The notes under the pieces: model-generated
The model's input: the letters and a program-made list of their open reading frames with translations, nothing else
Told to the model about the DNA's origin: nothing
Database searches by the model: none
Shown: piece by piece, positions 1 to 5,014 of the stretch
Layout of the letters: each line of letters opens with the position of its first letter
How positions within the stretch are numbered: position 1 is the first letter of the stretch
Program-made: the position numbers and the translations under genes
From: an uncultured Prevotella sp.
GTDB taxonomy: Bacteria; Bacteroidota; Bacteroidia; Bacteroidales; Bacteroidaceae
Length of the DNA: 7,173 nucleotides
NCBI GenBank assembly: GCA_945614335.1
Contig: CALZAP010000068.1
Coordinates: forward strand, 1-7,173
Direction of reading: 5' to 3'

Positions 1-975
1 GGAGAAACACGCGAGACACATCTTCATGAGCACTACTCGGTGAAGACAAAGGACATAAAGACCTTCGCGCCAAGTTGTTCAAGAGGCAACCGTACACGCT
101 ACTTCCTGAAGGTACAGGACGGATGTGACTATTTCTGCACCTATTGCACCATACCATTCGCCCGTGGATTCAGCCGAAACCCCACCATCGACTCGCTCGT
201 GAAACAGGCTCGCGAAGCTGCTGCCGAAGGCGGACGCGAGATAGTGCTTACAGGTGTGAACATAGGCGATTTCGGCAAGACAACAGGTGAGTCGTTCCTC
301 GACCTCGTAAAGCGCCTCGACGAAGTGGAAGGAATAGAACGCTTCCGCATCAGCAGCCTGGAGCCTGACCTCGCTTCCGACGAACTCATCGGCTATTGCG
401 CCCAAAGCCGTGCTTTCATGCCTCATTTCCATATCCCGCTTCAGAGCGGCAGCGACACGGTGCTGAAACTCATGCACCGCCACTACGACACACGGCTCTT
501 TGCCGACAAGATACGTCGTATAAAGACTGTCATGCCCGACGCTTTCATCGGTGTCGACGTGATGGTGGGATGTCGTGGTGAGACTCCGGAGTGTTTTGAA
601 GAGACATACTCGTTTCTCGACTCGCTCGACGTGACTCAGTTGCATGTGTTCCCTTATTCCGAACGTCCTGGAACTGCAGCCTTGAAAATAGACTATAAGG
701 TGGACGAGCGCACAAAGAAGGAGCGCAGCAACCGCCTCTTGGCACTCTCCGACACGAAAACGCAGGCATTCTACAGCCGCCATATCGGACAAACCGCAAA
801 AGTGCTGTTCGAGAAAGCTCCAAGGGGAAAGGCCATGCATGGCTTTACGGAAAACTACATAAGGGTGGAACTGCCACCGGCGGAGTCAAAACCCGAATAC
901 GACAATAAGATTATCGAAGTATGTCTTGGCGACTTCAACCACGACAAGACTGCACTGATGGGGATAATACAATAA
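1..975 (+). CDS. mtaB: tRNA t6A37 methylthiotransferase MtaB, 5'-truncated by window edge
   Basis: Radical-SAM enzyme that adds a methylthio group to N6-threonylcarbamoyladenosine at position 37 of certain tRNAs (ms2t6A, notably tRNA-Lys), in the cytoplasm. The frame is open from base 1, so 324 residues are visible. Family members are about 430-450 residues, so roughly the first 110-120 are missing, including the N-terminal methylthiotransferase domain with its own cluster cysteines. A GTG at 40 is not the real start. The radical-SAM cluster motif CX3CX2C (CDYFCTYC) lies at 124-147, followed by IPFARGFSR. LTGVNIGDFG (about 247-276) and HIPLQSGSD (about 427-453) are typical of the methylthiotransferase superfamily. 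The last ~65 residues resemble a TRAM RNA-binding domain. MtaB is preferred over MiaB or RimO because of the FARGFSR and LTGVNIGDFG variants; that subfamily choice is by recognition, not alignment. It ends with TAA, 7 bases before the glycosyltransferase, probably co-transcribed. Confidence 0.93.
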   Translation, partial: GETRETHLHEHYSVKTKDIKTFAPSCSRGNRTRYFLKVQDGCDYFCTYCTIPFARGFSRNPTIDSLVKQAREAAAEGGREIVLTGVNIGDFGKTTGESFLDLVKRLDEVEGIERFRISSLEPDLASDELIGYCAQSRAFMPHFHIPLQSGSDTVLKLMHRHYDTRLFADKIRRIKTVMPDAFIGVDVMVGCRGETPECFEETYSFLDSLDVTQLHVFPYSERPGTAALKIDYKVDERTKKERSNRLLALSDTKTQAFYSRHIGQTAKVLFEKAPRGKAMHGFTENYIRVELPPAESKPEYDNKIIEVCLGDFNHDKTALMGIIQ

Positions 976-982
976 TAACGAG

Positions 983-2011
983 ATGGACAAAATAGCCATA
1001 GTAATACTGAATTGGAACGGAGTGGACATGATGAGACGATACCTTATGGATGTCGTCACATACTCCGTCGTCGACCAAGCCGTGGTATATGTAGCCGACA
1101 ATGCCTCCTCCGACGATTCCGTGGAAATGCTCCGCGCCGAATTTCCACAAGTGAAAGTGATAGTACTGGAGAAAAACTGGGGATTTGCCGAAGGCTACAA
1201 TCAGGCACTATCGCAAATAGAGGGAGATTTCTATGTGCTGCTCAACTCCGACGTTAAGGTGACTCATCATTGGCTTCAGCCGTTGGTGGAGTTTATGGAC
1301 ACTCATCAAGATGTGGCGGCGTGCCAGCCAAAGCTATTGTCGATGACCGACAACGATTCCTTTGAGTATGCTGGCGCTTGTGGCGGTTTCATCGACGTTT
1401 ATGGCTATCCGTTTTGCCGTGGACGTGTGTTCAACACCGTTGAGCGCGACGAAGGACAGTACGATACCGCCATGCCCATCCTTTGGGCTACAGGAGCCTG
1501 CATGATGATTCGCAGTTCCGACTACTGGACAGCCGGTGGCCTCGATGGTCGTTTCTTCGCCCACAACGAAGAAATCGACCTTTGTTGGCGCCTACGTCTT
1601 CTCGGACGCGAGGTATACTGCATTCCCGAGAGTGCTGTGTATCATCTTGGCGGCGGCACACTTCCCAAGGGCAATCCCATGAAGACATTCCTCAACTTCC
1701 GCAACAATCTTACCATGCTTTACAAAAACCTTCCCGACAGTGAACTGCGGAAGGTGATGAGAATGCGCATGTTGCTCGATTGGCTTGCAGCCTTCCAGAT
1801 GCTTGTCTTAGGGCGCAGCCTTGGCGACTTCAAGGCTGTGATAAAGGCTCGCAAGGCTTTCAAGGCATGGAAGCACGACTTCATCCGTGACCGTGAGACT
1901 ATCCAGCGCACTGCAAAAGTGGACGTTGTACCCGAACGTATAGGCATCTCCATCCTTTGGCAATATTATGTAAAAGGAAAAAAGACATATCGTTTATTAG
2001 TTGACAAGTAA
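983..2011 (+). CDS. Family 2 glycosyltransferase (rhamnosyltransferase-like)
   Basis: Inverting GT-A glycosyltransferase of 342 residues, expected to transfer a nucleotide-activated sugar onto a surface glycan or lipid-linked acceptor at the inner face of the membrane. Visible motifs in order: VILNWNG (7-13), nucleotide-binding DNASSDDS (39-46), NWGFAEGYNQA (65-75), the DXD-equivalent LLNSDV (86-91), GACMMIRSS (171-179), the acceptor/catalytic stretch GGLDGRFFAHNEEIDLCWR (185-203) and HLGGGT (221-226). This arrangement matches the WcaA/WbbL-like GT2 subgroup that includes rhamnosyltransferases; donor and acceptor cannot be read from sequence. The C-terminal ~80 residues are basic with a hydrophobic helix near 262-280, which may give peripheral membrane attachment. 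The ATG at 983 is chosen because the GT-A fold begins at once (IAIVILNWNG). Only 7 bases separate it from mtaB, and no promoter is seen between them. It ends with TAA, and a 188-base intergenic region follows. Confidence 0.92.
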   Translation: MDKIAIVILNWNGVDMMRRYLMDVVTYSVVDQAVVYVADNASSDDSVEMLRAEFPQVKVIVLEKNWGFAEGYNQALSQIEGDFYVLLNSDVKVTHHWLQPLVEFMDTHQDVAACQPKLLSMTDNDSFEYAGACGGFIDVYGYPFCRGRVFNTVERDEGQYDTAMPILWATGACMMIRSSDYWTAGGLDGRFFAHNEEIDLCWRLRLLGREVYCIPESAVYHLGGGTLPKGNPMKTFLNFRNNLTMLYKNLPDSELRKVMRMRMLLDWLAAFQMLVLGRSLGDFKAVIKARKAFKAWKHDFIRDRETIQRTAKVDVVPERIGISILWQYYVKGKKTYRLLVDK

Positions 2012-2046
2012 AACACCGTTAATTATTAAGTTAATTTTTATTTCAT

Positions 2047-2060
2047 GTTATATGTATAAC
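2047..2060. repeat. 14-base palindrome (6+2+6) in intergenic region
   Basis: GTTATA (2047-2052) and TATAAC (2055-2060) are exact reverse complements around TG. The palindrome lies about 90 bases upstream of the predicted promoter box of the protease gene. It could be a binding site for a dimeric regulator, or it could be chance in A/T-rich DNA. No regulator is assigned. Confidence 0.35.
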
Positions 2061-2110
2061 CGCAAATAGCCGTTAACTGCAAATATCGAACTGTTAAATT
2101 GCGACAAATG

Positions 2111-2130
2111 ATTGGGCGAAAATGCCCAAT
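2111..2130. promoter_or_regulatory. Perfect inverted repeat, candidate operator upstream of protease promoter
   Basis: ATTGGGC (2111-2117) and GCCCAAT (2124-2130) are perfect reverse complements separated by 6 bases, and two further outer pairs (one G-U) can form in RNA. The right arm covers the place where a -33 element would sit for the box at 2147-2154, so a bound protein could block or replace normal promoter recognition. A weak terminator for the upstream glycosyltransferase is the alternative: a run of five T follows, but it starts 7 bases after the stem. Confidence 0.4.
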
Positions 2131-2146
2131 TAACACTTTTTGCGCA

Positions 2147-2154
2147 TATCTTTG
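2147..2154 (+). promoter_or_regulatory. Bacteroidota -7 promoter box (TATCTTTG) for the Do-like protease gene
   Basis: TATCTTTG fits the Bacteroidota consensus TAnnTTTG recognised by the primary sigma factor of this phylum. It lies 45 bases before the first ATG of the protease gene, which predicts a leader of about 40 bases. No TTTG or TTG is found at the usual 19-21 base distance upstream; GCCC from an inverted repeat is there instead. This suggests a weak or regulated promoter. Confidence 0.6.
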
Positions 2155-2199
2155 CACCCAGAAAACAAAAACGTGAAATAGTTTTAAGTAAAATAATTA

Positions 2200-3660
2200 A
2201 TGATAATGAAAAAGATTTGGAATTTTATCTTACCAGCTCTAAGCTTGGTGGCCATCGCTTTTTCGGTGGCAGCTTTCAACAAGGCAGAAGCCGCTCCTAT
2301 CGCTGTAGGACAGCCAGTAGACTTAACTTATGCAGCCGAAAAGGCTCTACCTTCTGTTGTTCACATCAAATTTGTGCAGAACTCGAAGATAAAGACCGTT
2401 GACGTGCAGAGCGACCCGTTCAGCGACTTTTTCTCCGACCCGTTTGGCGGATTCTTCGGTGGAAGGGGAAATGGCGGCACACAGAAACGCCAGGTACAGA
2501 CTCCTAAGCGTGAGGCTACAGGTTCGGGAGTGATTATCTCTGCCGACGGTTATATCGTGACAAACAACCATGTGGTTGAAGGTGCCGACGAGCTCACCGT
2601 TACTCTCAACGACAACAAGGAGTACTCGGCACGCATCATAGGTGCCGACAAAAACACCGACCTCGCCCTCATCAAGATCGACGGAAAGAACCTTCCTGCC
2701 ATCGCCATCGCAAACAGTGAGGACATAAAGGTGGGCGAATGGGTACTGGCAGTGGGCAACCCACTCGGACTTAACAACACCGTCACCGCAGGTATCGTGA
2801 GCGCCAAGGCCCGCTCGCTTGGTGCCAACGGCGTCGAGGCGTTCATACAGACCGACGCTGCCATCAACCGCGGAAACTCAGGCGGTGCGCTCGTTAACGT
2901 GAAGGGAGAGCTGGTGGGCATCAACGCCGCAATGTATTCACAGACAGGCTCATATACCGGATATGGTTTCGCCATCCCTACAACCATTATGAATAAGGTG
3001 GTGGCCGACCTTAAGCAGTATGGCACCGTTCAGCGTGCCGTCATCGGCATTCAGGGTGGCGACGTGAAGAACTTTGTTGACATGCAGAAGGAAGAAGGCA
3101 AGGAAGTGGACTTCGGCACCATGGAAGGTGTGTACATCGACAAAGTGACCGACGATGGAGCCGCTGCCGATGCCGGAATGAAGAAGGGCGACGTGATAGT
3201 GGCTGTTGACGGACAGAAGGTGACTCGCATGGCAGAGCTTCAGGAGATACTTGCCAAGAAGCGTCCGGGCGATAAGGTTTCGCTCACTTTCATGCGCGAC
3301 AAGAAGAAGCAGACTCAGACCATCACCCTGAAAAACGAGCAAGGCAACACCAAGGTGGTGAAGCATGCCGACCTCGACGTGCTTGGCGCCAATTTCCGCG
3401 AGATAAGCAAGGAAGTGAAGACTCAGCTTAACATCTCCTACGGACTTGAGGTGACAAAGGTGAACAAGGGAAAGATGTCTGATGCTGGCATCAGCCGTGG
3501 ATTCATCATCCAGAGAGTCAACGACGAGAGCATAAAGACCATCGACGACTTGCAGCGCGTTGTGAAAGAAGCATCCACAAGCAAGGAACCAGTGCTCTAC
3601 ATCCAAGGTATTTATCCTACAGGCCGCAAAGCCTATTTCGCAGTGCCATTGGAAGAGTAA
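2200..3660 (+). CDS. degP: Do/HtrA-family periplasmic serine protease (DegP/DegQ-like)
   Basis: S1C serine endopeptidase/chaperone that degrades or refolds damaged envelope proteins in the periplasm. Of 486 residues, the first ~31 form a signal peptide: basic MKK start, hydrophobic ILPALSLVAIAFSVAAF, and a likely signal peptidase I site near AEA-A (29-32). There is no lipobox. The protease domain has the full triad: His124 in TNNHVVEG, Asp154 in NTDLALIKI, and Ser227 in NRGNSGGAL. A Phe/Gly-rich loop (about 71-94) precedes it, in the position of the regulatory LA loop. PDZ1 covers about 283-380 (GVYIDKV, AGMKKGDVI) and PDZ2 about 393-486 (GLEVTKV, AGISRGFII). Length matches two-PDZ family members. 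ATG at 2200 is followed by another at 2206; the second gives the more typical MKK start and cannot be excluded. It appears monocistronic, with its own promoter box and a strong terminator after it. DegP versus DegQ cannot be settled from sequence alone, so the symbol is provisional. Confidence 0.95.
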   Translation: MIMKKIWNFILPALSLVAIAFSVAAFNKAEAAPIAVGQPVDLTYAAEKALPSVVHIKFVQNSKIKTVDVQSDPFSDFFSDPFGGFFGGRGNGGTQKRQVQTPKREATGSGVIISADGYIVTNNHVVEGADELTVTLNDNKEYSARIIGADKNTDLALIKIDGKNLPAIAIANSEDIKVGEWVLAVGNPLGLNNTVTAGIVSAKARSLGANGVEAFIQTDAAINRGNSGGALVNVKGELVGINAAMYSQTGSYTGYGFAIPTTIMNKVVADLKQYGTVQRAVIGIQGGDVKNFVDMQKEEGKEVDFGTMEGVYIDKVTDDGAAADAGMKKGDVIVAVDGQKVTRMAELQEILAKKRPGDKVSLTFMRDKKKQTQTITLKNEQGNTKVVKHADLDVLGANFREISKEVKTQLNISYGLEVTKVNKGKMSDAGISRGFIIQRVNDESIKTIDDLQRVVKEASTSKEPVLYIQGIYPTGRKAYFAVPLEE

Positions 3661-3686
3661 AGTTGTTTAGTTGTCAACTTAAAATA

Positions 3687-3729
3687 AAAAAAATCGTGTC
3701 TTGTTTTCACAAAACAAGGCACTTTTTTT
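3687..3729 (+). terminator. Rho-independent terminator after the Do-like protease gene
   Basis: A 12-base-pair stem pairs 3696-3707 with 3711-3722 (one G-U pair, three-base loop CAC), followed directly by seven T (3723-3729). It is preceded by an A-run (about 3681-3693), so it could also work on the other strand. It starts about 35 bases after the protease stop codon and cleanly separates that gene from the signalling operon. Confidence 0.92.
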
Positions 3730-3759
3730 ATGAATTATATGAATTTTTACCGATTTTCC

Positions 3760-3790
3760 TTTGCAGTTATCAATAAAGTTACTATCTTTG
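3760..3790 (+). promoter_or_regulatory. Bacteroidota promoter (TTTG-N19-TATCTTTG) for the signalling operon
   Basis: The -33 element TTTG (3760-3763) and the -7 element TATCTTTG (3783-3790) are separated by exactly 19 bases, an excellent match to the Bacteroidota primary-sigma consensus. Transcription should start a few bases downstream, near 3795-3799, giving a leader of roughly 30 bases before the ATG at 3828. Both elements sit inside copies of a 9-base direct repeat, CTTTGCAGT (3759-3767 and 3786-3794). Confidence 0.85.
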
Positions 3791-3793
3791 CAG

Positions 3794-3807
3794 TCGTTAA
3801 TTAACGA
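3794..3807. promoter_or_regulatory. Perfect 14-base palindrome at predicted transcription start (candidate operator)
   Basis: TCGTTAATTAACGA is an exact palindrome (7+7, no spacer) that begins 3 bases after the -7 box and covers the expected start site. A repressor bound here would block initiation. The word CGTTAATTA also occurs at 2017-2025 before the protease promoter. Function is inferred from position and symmetry only; A/T-rich palindromes also arise by chance. Confidence 0.45.
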
Positions 3808-3827
3808 TTATTATACAATTATCCAAT

Positions 3828-4994
3828 ATGGCAATAAAAATATTGAGCGTAGACGACGAACTTGACCTGGAGATATTGCTCACACAATACTTCAGAAGAA
3901 AAATCCGCAAGGGAGAGTATGAGTTCACATTCGCACACAACGGCCTGGAAGCTCTCAGGTTAGTGCTCGAAAAGAAAGATTTCGACATCATTCTCAGCGA
4001 CATCAACATGCCTGAGATGGACGGACTGACGCTTCTCACCAAAATCAACGAGATGCGCAATCCGGCTTTGAAATGTATCATGGTGTCTGCTTACGGTGAT
4101 ATGGGAAACATCCGTTCGGCCATGAACAATGGTGCCTTCGACTTCGCCACAAAACCAATAGACCTCGACGACCTGTCACGCACCATAGAAAAGGCCATCG
4201 AGGAAATTGACTTTGTGAGAAAGTCGCAGCAGGAACATAACCAGCTCGAGTCCATCAAGAGCGACCTCGCGGTGGCTGGCGAGATACAGCAGGCCATTCT
4301 GCCGCGTCGTTTCCCGCCAATGCCCGACATAGCCGACAAGGTGGACCTCTTTGCCACCATGACACCGGCAAAGGAAGTGGGCGGCGACTTCTTTGACTTT
4401 TTCCGTATCGACGAAAACCGTGTGGGCTTTGTCATTGCCGACGTCTCCGGCAAGGGAGTGCCGGCATCCATCTTCATGGCTGTCAGCCGTACCCTTTTGC
4501 GTGCCACTGGCATGAGGGGAATATCCACCAAGGAGTGTCTCGACTGTGTCAACAACATGCTCTGCAACGAGAGTGTCGACTCAATGTTCGTCACTGTCTT
4601 CTATGGCATATACAACTTACAGACCGGTACGATAGAATATACCAATGCCGGCCATAACCCTCCATACATCGTTCATGCCAATGGTTCGATAGAGGCTCTG
4701 CCCATGAGTTCCGATATTGTGGCAGGTATGTTTGAGAACATGGACTTCACTCAAAACGAGATTAAACTGGAAGTGGGCGAGTCTCTCGTGCTCTTTACCG
4801 ACGGAGTGACCGAGGCCTTCAACACTTCTGGCCAGATGTTCGACGAGTCGGGCCTGGAAAACACCCTCAGACGGGTAGGGCCTACAGGAAGCGAGGAAAT
4901 CTGCCAAGCCATCCTTACCGACGTCTCTATCTTTGCCGGCTATGAGCCGCAAAGCGACGACATCACCGTGATGGCAATGAAGAGGATGAAATGA
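3828..4994 (+). CDS. Response regulator fused to SpoIIE/RsbU-type PP2C phosphatase
   Basis: Cytoplasmic two-domain signalling protein of 388 residues. Residues 1-125 are a receiver domain with the acidic pair Asp9-Asp10, phospho-acceptor Asp58 (ILSDINMPEMDG), Ser87 in the switch position and Lys109-Pro110, so it should be phosphorylatable. A helical, probably coiled linker (about 120-150) leads to a PPM/SpoIIE phosphatase domain. Its motifs are GEIQQAILP (151-159), EVGGDFFDF (183-191), ADVSGKG (204-210), AGHNPP (274-279), LFTDGVTEA (322-330) and QSDDIT (375-380). The metal-binding aspartates (Asp187, Asp205, Asp325, Asp377/378) are present, so it looks active. Known relatives (RsbU and RsbP type, RssB-like fusions) dephosphorylate STAS-domain anti-sigma-factor antagonists; the substrate here is unknown and no STAS or kinase partner is in the window. 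It is first in its operon, with a consensus promoter and palindrome upstream. Its TGA stop overlaps an ATG (ATGA, 4991-4994). Confidence 0.94.
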   Translation: MAIKILSVDDELDLEILLTQYFRRKIRKGEYEFTFAHNGLEALRLVLEKKDFDIILSDINMPEMDGLTLLTKINEMRNPALKCIMVSAYGDMGNIRSAMNNGAFDFATKPIDLDDLSRTIEKAIEEIDFVRKSQQEHNQLESIKSDLAVAGEIQQAILPRRFPPMPDIADKVDLFATMTPAKEVGGDFFDFFRIDENRVGFVIADVSGKGVPASIFMAVSRTLLRATGMRGISTKECLDCVNNMLCNESVDSMFVTVFYGIYNLQTGTIEYTNAGHNPPYIVHANGSIEALPMSSDIVAGMFENMDFTQNEIKLEVGESLVLFTDGVTEAFNTSGQMFDESGLENTLRRVGPTGSEEICQAILTDVSIFAGYEPQSDDITVMAMKRMK

Positions 4995-5002
4995 ACTCCT
5001 GA
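4991..5002 (+). other. Three-codon ATG...TGA mini-frame overlapping the phosphatase stop, in frame with the next gene
   Basis: ATG AAC TCC TGA: the ATG shares four bases (ATGA) with the phosphatase stop, the usual arrangement for translational coupling. It is in the same reading frame as the WD40-like gene, whose frame is open again from 5003 onward. So this is either a leader from which ribosomes re-initiate at TTG 5015 or GTG 5036, or the original start of that gene broken by a nonsense change (or a sequence error) at 5000-5002. Confidence 0.5.
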
Positions 5003-5014
5003 AGTAAGTATAAC

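Larger units (their letters stand above)
2012..2199. other. A/T-rich intergenic region upstream of the Do-like protease gene
   Basis: No convincing gene lies in these 188 bases. The stretch carries a Bacteroidota -7-type box (2147-2154), a perfect 7-base inverted repeat (2111-2130), a 14-base palindrome (2047-2060), repeated GTTAA and GCAAATA words (2018-2103), and an A-rich leader of about 40 bases before the protease start. It separates the mtaB/glycosyltransferase unit from the protease gene. No strong terminator for the upstream unit is apparent. Confidence 0.7.

Noticed and set aside
79..840. Long open frame on the - strand opposite mtaB (about 253 codons)
   Set aside because: It lies wholly inside a clear radical-SAM gene, has no recognisable domain and no promoter or leader, and is explained by codon bias of the + strand gene.
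2001..2006. TTGACA resembling an E. coli-type -35 box
   Set aside because: It is inside the last codons of the glycosyltransferase gene, has no properly spaced -10 hexamer, and Bacteroidota promoters do not use this element.
2112..2402. + strand open frame starting in the intergenic region and running into the protease gene
   Set aside because: Its first part crosses the promoter box and its second part is an out-of-frame reading of the signal peptide region; no domain is recognisable.
2950..3606. Long open frame on the - strand opposite the protease PDZ domains (about 218 codons)
   Set aside because: Fully overlapped by conserved PDZ coding sequence; its composition is typical of an antisense shadow (His/Leu/Val-rich, no domain).
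3660..3680. AAGTTG...CAACTT inverted repeat just after the protease stop as the terminator
   Set aside because: The stem is short and has no T-run; the much stronger hairpin with seven T at 3696-3729 accounts for termination.
5000..5002. TGA read as a recoded or selenocysteine codon
   Set aside because: Only three codons into a frame, no selenocysteine-insertion-like hairpin is obvious, and TGA serves as the normal stop at 4992-4994 and 6581-6583.
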